From contig NZ_JABXGD010000001.1 of assembly GCF_022627955.1 (NCBI RefSeq), positions 310,001-374,000 on the forward strand: 64,000 nucleotides of DNA, given 5' to 3'. Position 1 is the first letter of the stretch. Every line of letters begins with the position of its first letter. Position numbers and translations under genes: made by a program. The notes beneath the pieces are model-generated. The model was not told the origin of the DNA, did no database searches, and saw only the letters and a program-made list of their open reading frames with translations. The DNA comes from Microbacterium sp. C5A9. Lineage in GTDB: Bacteria > Actinomycetota > Actinomycetes > Actinomycetales > Microbacteriaceae. Below are positions 43,812 through 53,013 of this stretch, piece by piece.

Positions 43812-44563
43812 TCACCGAACTGATTGACGTCCACGCGCCGGCGATCGACCTGCAGGGGCTCGTGAAGAGCTTCGGCGACAACGAGGTGCTCAAGGGCATC
43901 GACCTCACCGTCACGAAGGGCGAGGTCGTCTGCATCATCGGCCCGTCGGGATCGGGGAAGTCGACGCTGCTGCGCTCGGTGAACCTGCTCGAGGAGCCGA
44001 CCGGCGGCAAGGTGCTGATCGAGGGCATCGACATCACCGACCCCGACGTCGACATCGACCGGGTGCGCACGCGCATCGGCATGGTGTTCCAGAGCTTCAA
44101 CCTCTTCCCGCACCTCGATGTGATGGGCAACCTCATGATCGCGCAGCAGCGCGTGAAGAAGCGCACCAAGGCCGAGGCCGAGCGCGTCGCGAAGGAGATG
44201 CTCGGACGCGTCGGACTGTCGGAGAAGGCCGATGCCTTCCCCGGACACCTCTCGGGCGGGCAGCAGCAGCGCGTCGCCATCGCGCGTGCACTGTGCATGA
44301 ACCCCGACATGATGCTGTTCGACGAGCCCACCTCGGCTCTCGACCCCGAGCTCGTCGGTGAGGTGCTGCAGGTCATGCGCTCGCTTGCGGACGAGGGCAT
44401 GACCATGCTCGTGGTCACGCACGAGATGGGGTTCGCGCGCGAGGTCGGCTCACGCCTGATCTTCATGGACGGCGGGCACATCGTCGAGGAGGGCGACCCG
44501 CGCGAGGTGCTCGGCAACCCGCAGCATCCGCGCACCCAGGACTTCCTCGCCCGAGTGCTCTGA
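43808..44563 (+). CDS. Amino-acid ABC transporter ATP-binding protein
   Basis: 251 residues. Walker [10 protein letters not shown] (about residues 43-51), Q loop [12 protein letters not shown], signature LSGGQQQR, Walker [13 protein letters not shown] and switch His VVTHEMGFA are intact. This is the GlnQ/HisP type. The first about ten codons carry the lower-GC bias of the upstream genes; the rest is strongly GC3-rich. A strong terminator follows. Confidence 0.93.
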   Translation: MITELIDVHAPAIDLQGLVKSFGDNEVLKGIDLTVTKGEVVCIIGPSGSGKSTLLRSVNLLEEPTGGKVLIEGIDITDPDVDIDRVRTRIGMVFQSFNLFPHLDVMGNLMIAQQRVKKRTKAEAERVAKEMLGRVGLSEKADAFPGHLSGGQQQRVAIARALCMNPDMMLFDEPTSALDPELVGEVLQVMRSLADEGMTMLVVTHEMGFAREVGSRLIFMDGGHIVEEGDPREVLGNPQHPRTQDFLARVL

Positions 44564-44578
44564 CCCTCGGATCACCCG

Positions 44579-44625
44579 CACACGGAGACCCCCTCCTGCT
44601 GAGTCGGCAGGAGGGGGTCCGTGTG
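44579..44625. terminator. Strong hairpin terminator of the amino-acid importer
   Basis: CACACGG, two-base bulge, ACCCCCTCCTGC pairs with GCAGGAGGGGGT then CCGTGTG; seven-base loop. Nineteen base pairs in all. It probably also helps end transcripts from the opposite strand. Confidence 0.85.
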
Positions 44626-44643
44626 TGAAGTGCGGAGTGCAGG

Positions 44644-44823
44644 TCAGTCGAGCTCGACGACCGTCGCTCCTGGGGCGTTGGACTTGACCGACTCGACGCC
44701 GTTCTTCGCGGCGGACCGCGTCGTGTAGCTCTCGCTCGACGCGATCACCTCGCCATTGCCGGCCTTCAGACGGAACCGGTGACCACCGGCGCTGTCGGTG
44801 TACAGCTCGAACTTGCCTGCCAT
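44644..44823 (-). CDS. DUF1508 (YegP-like) protein
   Basis: 59 residues, a single DUF1508 repeat: GKFELYTDSAGGHRFRLKAGNGEVIASSESY, then AAKNGVESVKSNA. YegP has two repeats; this has one. Function is unknown. AAAGGA lies before the chosen ATG; an earlier start 17 codons upstream lacks one. Confidence 0.88.
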   Translation of the reverse strand: MAGKFELYTDSAGGHRFRLKAGNGEVIASSESYTTRSAAKNGVESVKSNAPGATVVELD

Positions 44824-44908
44824 GAGGAGTCCTTTCTCTGCCGAATCGAGGGAGAGGCGCCCCTCGGGGATCACGGTATCCCGGAGTACCGGCCAGGGCT
44901 AGTGCGAG

Positions 44909-45988
44909 TCAGCCCCGCGGATGCACGGCCACGGGCTCCGGTGCCACGGCGATCCGCACCCGGTCGCCGAACGCCGGGTGGATGCCGGGGGAGTGCTGCA
45001 ACCGCACCAGCTCGCCCGACTCGGTGCGCACGAGTGTGCGGCGCATGCTGCCCAGGAACGTGCTCTCCTGAACGAGCGCGTCCGTCGCGGCATCCGCCTC
45101 CGAGGCGAAGTGCACGTTCTCAGGCCGCAGGTAGACGTCGACGGGGCCGTCGGCCGGCGACTGCAGCGGGAGCCGCTGGCCCCAGACCATGACGTGGTCG
45201 CCCTCCGCGACGCCGGACACCACGCTCGAGAGCCCGACGAATGCGGCGACTCCGGCGGTCGACGGGGTCGTGTAGAGCTGCTCGGGGGTGCCGATCTGCT
45301 CGATCCGGCCGGAGTTCATCACCGCGATCCGATCGGAGACGGCCAGTGCCTCCTCCTGATCGTGGGTGACGAAGACCGTGGTGATCCCGAGGCGGAGCTG
45401 GATGCGGCGGATCTCGTCGCGCAGCTGCACCCGCACCTTCGCGTCGAGGGCCGAGAGCGGCTCGTCGAGCAGGAGCACCTTCGGCTCGGTGACGAGGGCG
45501 CGGGCGAGCGCGACACGCTGCTGCTGCCCGCCCGAGAGCTGATGCGGGAAGCGGTCGGCGAAGTCGGCGAGGCCCACGAGGGCGAGGGCGTCGAGCGCGC
45601 GCTTCGCGGCCTCGGCCTTTCCGATGCCGCGGCGGCGCAGGCCGAACGCGGTGTTCTCCGCGACGCGCAGGTGCGGGAACAGCGAGTACGACTGGAAGAC
45701 CATGCCGATGTCGCGCTTGTTCGTGGGGACGCGCGAGACGTCGCCGCCGTCGAGGAGCACGGCGCCGCTGTCGAGCCCTTCGAGCCCGGCGAGCACACGC
45801 AGCAGCGTGGTCTTGCCGCAGCCCGATGGGCCGAGCAGCGAGACGAACTCACCCGGAGCGATGTCGAGGTCGACGCCGTGCAGCACGGTCGTGCCGGAGT
45901 AGCTCTTCACGATGCCCTGGAGCTGCACCCTGGTGCCCTCGCCCGCCTCGGCGAGCAGCATGTTGTCGGCGGTCTGGGGGAGGGTCAT
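44909..45988 (-). CDS. ABC transporter ATP-binding protein with TOBE domain
   Basis: 359 residues. Walker A GPSGCGKTT (about 53-61), signature [15 protein letters not shown], Walker B VLLLDEPLSALDAKV and switch His VFVTHDQEEALA. A C-terminal TOBE_2 domain follows residue 250 (VDVYLRPENVHFA). These are features of iron/spermidine/putrescine/phosphonate importers. The ATG overlaps the permease stop. Last gene of a four-gene operon. Confidence 0.92.
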   Translation of the reverse strand: MTLPQTADNMLLAEAGEGTRVQLQGIVKSYSGTTVLHGVDLDIAPGEFVSLLGPSGCGKTTLLRVLAGLEGLDSGAVLLDGGDVSRVPTNKRDIGMVFQSYSLFPHLRVAENTAFGLRRRGIGKAEAAKRALDALALVGLADFADRFPHQLSGGQQQRVALARALVTEPKVLLLDEPLSALDAKVRVQLRDEIRRIQLRLGITTVFVTHDQEEALAVSDRIAVMNSGRIEQIGTPEQLYTTPSTAGVAAFVGLSSVVSGVAEGDHVMVWGQRLPLQSPADGPVDVYLRPENVHFASEADAATDALVQESTFLGSMRRTLVRTESGELVRLQHSPGIHPAFGDRVRIAVAPEPVAVHPRG

Positions 45989-46779
45989 GAGCGGGCCTTT
46001 CCGGTGCCGCGCGCGACGCGGCCGATGAGGAGGAGCAGCAGGAAGACGAACAGCAGCGCCAGAAGGGTGAAGATCGCCGGAGCGTACGGGTCCTGCTTCT
46101 GCACGACCACCATGGCCGTCTGGAAGACCTGACGGTTCAGGAGCGAGGCGATCGTGAACTCGCCGAGCACGACCGCGATCGAGATCAGCGAGGCCGCGAG
46201 CAGTCCCTGGCGCAGGTTCGGGGCGAGCACCCTGAGAACCACGGTGGGCCAGCTCGCGCCCAGTGAGCGGGCGGCCTCGGCGAGAGTGCGCAGATCGGCC
46301 GCGTCGATCGAGGCCTGGATCGACCGGTACGCGAACGGCAGCACGGTGATGCCGTAGGCGAAGGCCAGAGTCCAGGTGCCGGTGCCCAGGGTGCGGCCGA
46401 TCTGCAGGTAGATCGGGGCGAGCCCGACGACGAGCACGATGGCCGGGATCGAGATCGGAAGCAGCACCGCGAACTCGAAGAGAGGCTTGAGCTTCGCGAA
46501 GCGCAGGTTCACCAGGATCATCGTCGGCGCGAGAAGGAGCAGCACGATCGCGACCGTCACGACGGCGAGGATCAGCGAGTTGCCGAGACCCGTCCAGATC
46601 GGCCTGATCGCGGCCGACTGCGCCGGATCGAACAGAGCCGTCCAGCGCTCGAACGACAGCGCGCCGTCGGTGCCCCGCAGCGTGTAGAGGAAGGTCGAGA
46701 TCAGCGGTATCGCGAAGAACACGCCGACGACGATGCCGATGACCCACCGCGTCGCGAGGGAGGGGCCGAGACGGTTCAC
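45985..46779 (-). CDS. ABC transporter permease, second membrane subunit
   Basis: 264 residues with about six helices and a BPD-type coupling motif EAARSLGASWPTVVLRVLAPNLRQ. It starts at GTG overlapping the stop of the first permease (GTGA), with GAGG nine bases before it. The layout is that of the PotC/FbpB C-half type. Confidence 0.9.
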   Translation of the reverse strand: MNRLGPSLATRWVIGIVVGVFFAIPLISTFLYTLRGTDGALSFERWTALFDPAQSAAIRPIWTGLGNSLILAVVTVAIVLLLLAPTMILVNLRFAKLKPLFEFAVLLPISIPAIVLVVGLAPIYLQIGRTLGTGTWTLAFAYGITVLPFAYRSIQASIDAADLRTLAEAARSLGASWPTVVLRVLAPNLRQGLLAASLISIAVVLGEFTIASLLNRQVFQTAMVVVQKQDPYAPAIFTLLALLFVFLLLLLIGRVARGTGKARS

Positions 46780-47726
46780 GACTGCCACCTCGCTGCCCGG
46801 CGCTGGATGAGCGAGTACAGGGCCATCACGACTCCCACGATCACGATCATGCCGAGCGCCAGGGCGCCGGCCAGGTTCTCCCGTCCGAGCACGGTCTCGC
46901 TGGTGAGTGACGCGCGGATCTGCAGCGGCACGATCTGCGACCCCTGACTGGCGAGAGCGGCGGCGGTCGCGTACGACGAGAAGGCGTTCGCGAAGAGCAG
47001 CAGCAGGCTGGCGAGGAACGAGGGGGCGAGCACGGGGATGCCGATGCGCAGCCAGAAGCTCGACCGGGTGCCGCCGAGCGTGAGGTTCGCCTCGGCCCAC
47101 TGCGGCTTGAGCGCGGCGAGGGCGGGCATGAACGTGATGACCATGAGCGGGATCTGGAAGTAGATGTACGGGAGGATCAGGCCGGGGAGCTCGTACAGCC
47201 AGGTGCCGTTCGCGAAGATGTCGATGCCGAAGGCGTCCTGCAGGAACAGCTTGACCACGCCCTGGATGCCGATCGTGGCGATGAACGCGAACGCGAGCAT
47301 GACGCCGCCGAACTGGGCGAGAACCCCGGCAGCGGCATCCACCGTCGAGCGCACGACGCCGTCGGGGTTCATGCCGAGCAGGGCATAGCAGACCAGGGCG
47401 CCGATGATGGCGCCGACCACGGCCGTGAGCAGCGACAGTCCGGCGGAGTTCGCGAACGTGGTGAGGACGACCGGGTCGCTGAGCGCCGAGACGTTCGACC
47501 AGGTGAAGGATCCGTCCTTCGTGAAGAACCCCGAGCCGATGGCGAGCACGGTCGGCACCGCGAGGAACAGCACCACGTAGGCGGCGAAGGGGACGAGACC
47601 GAGCCACGCGACGGACGGCGCGGAGCGCCGGGTCGGCGACGACGTCGCGGACCCGGCGCTCCGGGGAGGGAGGGAGACGGGGGCGGAAGCCGAGGCATCC
47701 GCCCCCGTCGTGGTGGCAGTGGTCAC
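46776..47726 (-). CDS. ABC transporter permease, first membrane subunit
   Basis: 316 residues, starting at GTG overlapping the binding-protein stop (GTGA). A Thr/Ser/Ala-rich N-terminal tail (about residues 1-35) precedes six helices. The coupling region is EANLTLGGTRSSFWLRIGIPVLAPS. A role as the other half of the importer pore is inferred from order and similarity to PotB-like proteins. Confidence 0.9.
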   Translation of the reverse strand: MTTATTTGADASASAPVSLPPRSAGSATSSPTRRSAPSVAWLGLVPFAAYVVLFLAVPTVLAIGSGFFTKDGSFTWSNVSALSDPVVLTTFANSAGLSLLTAVVGAIIGALVCYALLGMNPDGVVRSTVDAAAGVLAQFGGVMLAFAFIATIGIQGVVKLFLQDAFGIDIFANGTWLYELPGLILPYIYFQIPLMVITFMPALAALKPQWAEANLTLGGTRSSFWLRIGIPVLAPSFLASLLLLFANAFSSYATAAALASQGSQIVPLQIRASLTSETVLGRENLAGALALGMIVIVGVVMALYSLIQRRAARWQS

Positions 47727-48868
47727 TGGACCGCCGCTGCCCACTTCTCGCCGAGCAGCGTGCCGGCGTTCGTCGACTGCTCCTCGGTCGGGACGACCGT
47801 CTCGCTCGGGACCTCGGGAAGGGCCGCGGCGAGGTCGGCGTCGATCGTGCCGGCCTCGGTCATGGCCTCCATGCGTGCCGGGCGGGCGCCGCCCTTGAGC
47901 CACAGGTTCTGCACCTCGTCGCTGTACAGGAACTCCTGCCACAGGCGCGCGGCGGCCGGGTTCGGGGCATCCTTGTTGATCGCCTGGTTGTAGTAGCCGG
48001 CGTAACCGGTGCCGTCGAGGACGACGACCTTCCAGTCCTTGTTGTCCGCCGTGTGCGCGGCGTTCAGGTAGTCCCAGTCGAAGACGACGGGGGTCTCGCC
48101 GCTCGCGACGGTCGCCGTGGTCACGTCGACCTTGAGCAGGTTGCCTGCCTTCTGCAGCTCGGCGAAGAAGTCGATGCCCGGCTGGAAGTCGTCGAGCGTG
48201 CCGTCGGACTGCACCGTCGCGAGACCGACGGCGGCGAAGGCCGCACCGGCCTGGGTCGGGTCGCCGTTGATGGCGACGGCGCCCTTGTACGCCGCATCCT
48301 TCAGGTCGTCGAGGGACTCGGGGGCGTCGTACTTCGAGGAGTCGTAGCCGATCGACATGTATCCGCCGTAGTCGCCGACGAAGAGACCGGTCTTCTCCTT
48401 GAGCGCGTCGGGGATCTCGTCCCACGTCTGCACCTGGTACGGCGCGAACACGTCGGTGTTCTGCAGAGCGACCGTCAGGCCGAGGTCGAACACGTCGGGG
48501 GCGGTGTCGAGGCCCTCGTTCGTCTTCGCCGCCTGGATCTCCTCGGCGCTCGAGACGTCGGGCGAGGCCTCGTTGATCGTGATCTCGGGGTACTTCTCGG
48601 CGAACAGATCGAGGATCTCGCCGTAGTTCGCCCAGTCGCGCGGAAGGGCGATGACGTTGAGCTGTCCCTCGGCCTTGGCGGTCTCTTCGAGGTCGGCGAA
48701 CGAGCCGAAGTCGTCGACCGACGTCGCGGCGGCGGCGTCGACGGCCTCGCCTCCGCCGGAGGAAGCCGTCGCCTCCGTGCCGGTGGCGCAGGCCGTGAGG
48801 CCGAGCGCGGCGGTGGTGAACAGGGCGATGCCGGCGCCGATGCGCGCGCGGCGGTGGAAGTTCGTCAT
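47723..48868 (-). CDS. ABC transporter substrate-binding lipoprotein (family 1)
   Basis: 381 residues, lipobox LGLTAC near residue 24-27. The mature protein has the extracellular solute-binding family 1 fold: GQLNVIALPRDWANYGEILDLFAEKYPEI, PDVFDLGLTVALQNTDVFAPY and GYAGYYNQAINKDAPN. Such proteins bind iron, thiamine, polyamines or 2-aminoethylphosphonate; I cannot tell which. GAGAGGA lies five bases before the ATG. CATAGT about 50 bases upstream is a candidate -10. Confidence 0.88.
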   Translation of the reverse strand: MTNFHRRARIGAGIALFTTAALGLTACATGTEATASSGGGEAVDAAAATSVDDFGSFADLEETAKAEGQLNVIALPRDWANYGEILDLFAEKYPEITINEASPDVSSAEEIQAAKTNEGLDTAPDVFDLGLTVALQNTDVFAPYQVQTWDEIPDALKEKTGLFVGDYGGYMSIGYDSSKYDAPESLDDLKDAAYKGAVAINGDPTQAGAAFAAVGLATVQSDGTLDDFQPGIDFFAELQKAGNLLKVDVTTATVASGETPVVFDWDYLNAAHTADNKDWKVVVLDGTGYAGYYNQAINKDAPNPAAARLWQEFLYSDEVQNLWLKGGARPARMEAMTEAGTIDADLAAALPEVPSETVVPTEEQSTNAGTLLGEKWAAAVQ

Positions 48869-49040
48869 CAGGGTCCTCTCGGTGCCGGCGCTGTGAGCCG
48901 GATTCGGGTTGCGAGAGGACACTATGAGCCGCGGGTTGCCGACGATCCCGGCCCGGGTGAACGAGAGGTGTCCGAGTCGTGGCGGGTCGGGGCGGGCCCG
49001 CGCGCATCGCGCGATGCCGGCGATCTGACATCCTGGACGG

Positions 49041-49871
49041 ATGGACATCGGCAGTGTGCTCGGGCTCGAGCAGCTCACCTGGGGCACGCTGATCCTCGTC
49101 ATCGTCGCGGCGTTCGCTGCCGGCTGGATCGACGCCGTCGTCGGCGGCGGAGGGCTGCTGCAGCTCCCCGCGCTGCTGCTGATCCCCGGCATCTCGCCGA
49201 TCCAGGCACTCGCGACGAACAAGCTCGCCTCCGTCTTCGGCACCGCCACGAGCAGCGTCACGTACTATCGGCGCGCGAAACCCGACATCCGCACCGCGTT
49301 GCCGATGGCCGCGATCGCGCTCGCCGGCTCCTTCGGGGGAGCCGCGGTCGCCACCGTGCTGCCTGCTGCCGCGTTCAAGCCGATCATCGTGGTCGCGCTG
49401 CTCGCCGTCGCGCTGTTCACCGCGTTCCGGCCGCAGATGGGAGCCGCGACTCGGCTGCGTTTCAGCGGTCACAAGCACCACATCATGGCCGGGCTCGCCG
49501 GGCTCGTGATCGGCTTCTACGACGGTCTGATCGGGCCGGGCACGGGCACGTTCCTGGTGATCTCGCTCGTCGCGCTGCTCGGCTACGACTTCCTCCAGGC
49601 GAGTGCGAAGGCCAAGATCGTGAACCTCGCCACGAACACCGGCGCGCTGCTGCTGTTCATCCCGCACGGCGCCGTGCTGTGGCTCCTCGGTGGCATCCTC
49701 GCTGTCGCCAACGTCGCCGGCAGCTACCTCGGCTCCCGCATGGCGATCTCGCGCGGCACGACCTTCATCCGCGTCGTGTTCCTCGTGGTGGTGGTCGCGC
49801 TGATCGCCAAGCTCGGTGTCGACGTGTGGAACGAGAACATCGCGCCGGCGCTTGCGCAGATCGGTGGTTGA
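49041..49871 (+). CDS. TSUP (TauE/SafE) family permease
   Basis: 276 residues, about eight helices in two repeats. WIDAVVGGGGLLQLPALLLI and the second-half YDGLIGPGTGTFLVISLV are the paired TSUP motifs. Family members export sulfite/organosulfonates or import related anions. CATCCT ends six bases before the ATG (leaderless). The stop codon lies inside a dispersed palindromic repeat. Confidence 0.9.
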   Translation: MDIGSVLGLEQLTWGTLILVIVAAFAAGWIDAVVGGGGLLQLPALLLIPGISPIQALATNKLASVFGTATSSVTYYRRAKPDIRTALPMAAIALAGSFGGAAVATVLPAAAFKPIIVVALLAVALFTAFRPQMGAATRLRFSGHKHHIMAGLAGLVIGFYDGLIGPGTGTFLVISLVALLGYDFLQASAKAKIVNLATNTGALLLFIPHGAVLWLLGGILAVANVAGSYLGSRMAISRGTTFIRVVFLVVVVALIAKLGVDVWNENIAPALAQIGG

Positions 49872-49959
49872 GCGAGGCCGGCGGAGCCGCCCGAGACGAA
49901 ACGTGGTGAGGTCGGCTTGCGGCGTTTCGTCTCAGTCGACTTCGTCGTCTTCGCTCAAC
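49867..49959. repeat. REP-like palindromic intergenic element
   Basis: Nested inverted repeats: outer arms GTTGAGCGA / TCGCTCAAC, inner arms GAGACGAAACG / CGTTTCGTCTC. The outer left arm supplies the TGA stop of the TSUP permease. Sequences of this kind recur between genes in Microbacterium relatives as I recall; copy number here was not checked. Confidence 0.65.
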
Positions 49960-49974
49960 GAACGGGGGTGACGA

Positions 49975-50010
49975 AGAGGCCCTCTCCCGCCGCAGCGGAA
50001 GAGGGCCTCT
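49975..50010 (-). terminator. Terminator hairpin of aspS
   Basis: Eleven-base-pair stem AGAGGCCCTCT / AGAGGGCCTCT with a 14-base loop, ending 12 bases before the aspS stop codon on the opposite side. Confidence 0.75.
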
Positions 50011-50022
50011 CGAGGACAGGGA

Positions 50023-51804
50023 TCAGGCCTCGTCGTCCTCGGGCTCGAAGTCGACGCCGGCCTCGGCGCGCTGCTCGGCGGTGATCGGAGCAGGAGCCGC
50101 GGTCAGCGGGTCGAAGCCGTTGCCGGACTTCGGGAACGCGATGACGTCGCGGATCGACTCGGTCTTCGTCAGGTGCTGCAGCACGCGATCCATGCCGAGC
50201 GCGATCCCGCCGTGGGGCGGGGCGCCGAACTTGAACGCGTCGAGCAGGAAGCCGAACTGCTCCTGCGCGACCTCGTCGCTGATGCCCATGACCTCGAACA
50301 CGCGCTTCTGCACGTCTTCGCGATGGATGCGGATCGATCCGCCGCCGAGCTCGGAGCCGTTGCACACGATGTCGTACGCGTAGGCGAGAGCCGAACCGGG
50401 GTCGGTGTCGAACGTGTCCTGGAACTCCGGCTTCGGACCCGTGAACGCGTGGTGCACGGCGGTCCATGCTCCGGCGCCGACGGCGACGTCGCCTGATGCG
50501 ACGGCATCCGCTGCGGGCTCGAACATCGGAGCGTCGACGACCCACGTGAAGGCGAACTCGTCGGGGTTCAGGTAGCCCAGTCGGCGACCGATCTCGACGC
50601 GAGCCGCGCCGAGGAGCGCGCGGCTCTCCTTCGTCGATCCGGCGGCGAAGAACACGCAGTCACCGGCCGAAGCGCCGACGAACTCCGCGAGACCCGCCTG
50701 CTCGGCCTCGGAAAGGTTCTTGGCCGCGGGGCCGCCGAGTGTTCCGTCCTCGTTGAAGAGGACGTACGCGAGGCCGCGGGCGCCGCGCTGCTTGGCCCAG
50801 TCCTGCCACGCGTCGAGCTGCTTACGGGGCTGGCTCGCACCACCCGGCATGACGACGGCGCCGACGTACTCGGCCTGGAAGACGCGGAACGGGGTGTTCG
50901 CGAAGTACTCGGTCGCCTCGACGAGCTCGAGTCCGAAACGCAGGTCGGGCTTGTCGGAGCCGTACTTCGCCATCGCGTCGGCGTACGTCATGCGCGGCAG
51001 CGGGGTCTGCACCTCGACGCCGATGGTCTTCCACATCGCCTGGATGAGCGACTCCATCAGCGTGATGACGTCTTCCTGGTCGACGAAGCTCATCTCGATG
51101 TCGAGCTGCGTGAACTCGGGCTGCCGGTCGGCGCGGAAGTCCTCATCGCGATAGCAGCGCGCGATCTGGTAGTACTTCTCGACGCCGCCGACCATGAGCA
51201 GCTGCTTGAACAGCTGCGGCGACTGCGGCAGGGCGTACCAGCTGCCAGGGTGCAGGCGAGCGGGCACGACGAAATCGCGGGCGCCCTCGGGCGTCGAGCG
51301 CGTGAGCGTCGGCGTCTCGACCTCGGTGAAGTCCTCGCCGTGCAGCACGTCGCGGACGGCCTTGTAGACGTTCGAGCGCAGACGCAGAGCGGATGCCGCG
51401 GCCGGGCGACGCAGGTCGAGGTACCGGTACTTGAGACGGGCCTCCTCGCCGACCGTCTCGGTGTCGGCGACGGCGGTCGACACCTGGAACGGCAGGGGAG
51501 CGGACTCGTTCAGCACCTCGACGTCGGTCGCGATGAGCTCGATCTCGCCGGTGGGCAGGTTGGGGTTCGCGTTGCCGTCGGGGCGGCGGGAGACCTCGCC
51601 GGTCACCTTCAGGACGAACTCGTTGCGCAGCGGGTGCGCCACCTCTTCGTCGCGGATGACGACCTGAGCGATGCCCGATGCATCCCGAAGATCGATGAAC
51701 GCGACTCCTCCGTGATCACGACGGCGATCGACCCAACCCGAGAGGGTGACGGTCTGACCGATATGCTCGGCTCGCAGTGAGCCTGCCGAGTGGGTGCGAA
51801 GCAC
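50023..51804 (-). CDS. aspS: Aspartyl-tRNA synthetase
   Basis: 593 residues; class II synthetase. Order: OB-fold anticodon domain (1-105), class II motif 1 in [17 protein letters not shown], motif 2 in [30 protein letters not shown], a bacterial GAD-type insertion (about 300-420) and motif 3 [21 protein letters not shown]. It charges tRNA-Asp (and perhaps tRNA-Asn; the discriminating residues cannot be judged here). The start is GTG with AGGAGGA seven bases upstream. Confidence 0.97.
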   Translation of the reverse strand: MLRTHSAGSLRAEHIGQTVTLSGWVDRRRDHGGVAFIDLRDASGIAQVVIRDEEVAHPLRNEFVLKVTGEVSRRPDGNANPNLPTGEIELIATDVEVLNESAPLPFQVSTAVADTETVGEEARLKYRYLDLRRPAAASALRLRSNVYKAVRDVLHGEDFTEVETPTLTRSTPEGARDFVVPARLHPGSWYALPQSPQLFKQLLMVGGVEKYYQIARCYRDEDFRADRQPEFTQLDIEMSFVDQEDVITLMESLIQAMWKTIGVEVQTPLPRMTYADAMAKYGSDKPDLRFGLELVEATEYFANTPFRVFQAEYVGAVVMPGGASQPRKQLDAWQDWAKQRGARGLAYVLFNEDGTLGGPAAKNLSEAEQAGLAEFVGASAGDCVFFAAGSTKESRALLGAARVEIGRRLGYLNPDEFAFTWVVDAPMFEPAADAVASGDVAVGAGAWTAVHHAFTGPKPEFQDTFDTDPGSALAYAYDIVCNGSELGGGSIRIHREDVQKRVFEVMGISDEVAQEQFGFLLDAFKFGAPPHGGIALGMDRVLQHLTKTESIRDVIAFPKSGNGFDPLTAAPAPITAEQRAEAGVDFEPEDDEA

Positions 51805-51920
51805 GGAGGATTCCTCCTGATCTGGGAAATGATGAACCCGCCCATTCTACGGGGGCGGGTGTCGCCTCCTCCGCCGGTGGCACATCGATCAGTAGGATCT
51901 CCACGAGGGAAAGGCGCACC

Positions 51921-52295
51921 ATGGACTCCAACGGCATCTCCGACCTGTTCGCAACGATCTTCTCCGGCACGGCGGGGCTCATCACCCTCGTCTTCTACAT
52001 CCTCGTGGTGATCGGGTTGTGGAAGGTGTTCACGAAGGCCGGCTACCCCGGCATCCTCGCGATCATCCCGATCGTGAACGTGGTGTTCCTCGTCAAGATC
52101 GCCGGGATGTCCGGCTGGCTCGCGCTGCTGTACCTCATTCCCATCGTGGGCTTCGTGTTCGGCATCATCGTGGCGATCAGGCTCGGGGAGCGGTACGGCA
52201 AGGGCGGGTTCTTCTCGTTCTTCCTGCTGTTCGTCTTCCCCTACATCGGGTATCTGATCATCGGCTTCGGCGAGTCCCGCTACCGCGCGATCTGA
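51921..52295 (+). CDS. DUF5684-type small membrane protein
   Basis: 124 residues with four membrane helices arranged as two pairs: LITLVFYILVVIGLWKVFTK, YPGILAIIPIVNVVFLVKIAG, WLALLYLIPIVGFVFGIIVAI and FFSFFLLFVFPYIGYLIIGF. This is the DUF5684 pattern, possibly related to signal-peptidase-associated membrane proteins. A TAGGAT -10 and GAGGGAAAGG upstream fix the ATG. The next gene starts one base after its stop. Confidence 0.8.
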   Translation: MDSNGISDLFATIFSGTAGLITLVFYILVVIGLWKVFTKAGYPGILAIIPIVNVVFLVKIAGMSGWLALLYLIPIVGFVFGIIVAIRLGERYGKGGFFSFFLLFVFPYIGYLIIGFGESRYRAI

Positions 52296-52296
52296 C

Positions 52297-52926
52297 ATGG
52301 TGGCGTCGCGACTGCATCTCGTTCGTCACGGTGAGGTCCACAATCCGAAGCGCGTGCTCTACGGGCGGCTGCCGGATTACCACCTGAGCAGGGCCGGGCG
52401 CCGCATGGCGCAGGCGGCGGCCGACCACGTCTCCGGCCTGGATCGACCGGTCGCCGCGCTGTACTCCTCTCCGTTGGAGCGCGCGCAGGAGTCGGCGGAG
52501 CCGTTCGCGACCGGATTCGATCTGGTTCCCGAGATCGACATCCGCATCATCGAACCGACGAACGTGTTCGAGGGCACGCAGATGCGGCGCTCTCTCATGA
52601 ACCCGCTCAACTGGTGGCACCTGCGGCAGCCCTCGCTGCCGAGCTGGGGCGAGCCGTACACGTCGATCGCGGAGCGGATGCTGAGCGCGATGGGTGAAGC
52701 CTGGCGTGCGGTGGACGGCGGTGACATCGTCATGGTGTCGCACCAGGCCCCGATCTGGATCACGCATCTGCGGGTCGCGGGACTGCCGCTCCGACACGAC
52801 CCGCGCACGCGACGGTGCGCACTGTCGAGCGTCACCTCGTTCGAACTCGTCGGTGATGTGTGGCGCGAGGTCGCCTACGCCGAGCCCGCGTCGACCAGCG
52901 GCGCGGTCGACGTCGGCGCGGTCTGA
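52297..52926 (+). CDS. Histidine phosphatase (phosphoglycerate-mutase-like)
   Basis: 209 residues. The active-site RHG motif is HLVRHGEVHNPKRVLYG near residue 9, the second His is in DIVMVSHQAPIWI and the phosphate-binding Arg is in SSPLERAQES. Many such proteins dephosphorylate sugars, nucleotides or proteins, and this one is unassigned. It follows the DUF5684 gene immediately. Confidence 0.9.
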   Translation: MVASRLHLVRHGEVHNPKRVLYGRLPDYHLSRAGRRMAQAAADHVSGLDRPVAALYSSPLERAQESAEPFATGFDLVPEIDIRIIEPTNVFEGTQMRRSLMNPLNWWHLRQPSLPSWGEPYTSIAERMLSAMGEAWRAVDGGDIVMVSHQAPIWITHLRVAGLPLRHDPRTRRCALSSVTSFELVGDVWREVAYAEPASTSGAVDVGAV

Positions 52927-53013
52927 GATCTCGTCTGTCCGGACCGCCTGAGTTGTCGTCTCCGGCGGGCGGAAGTCGTCCGGCGAGCGATCCGACGCGG
53001 ATGCCGGCCGGGG

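Noticed and set aside
46776..49667. A 963-codon minus-strand frame reading through a binding-protein gene
   Set aside because: Only the C-terminal part is a permease; the real start is the GTG that overlaps the binding-protein stop.
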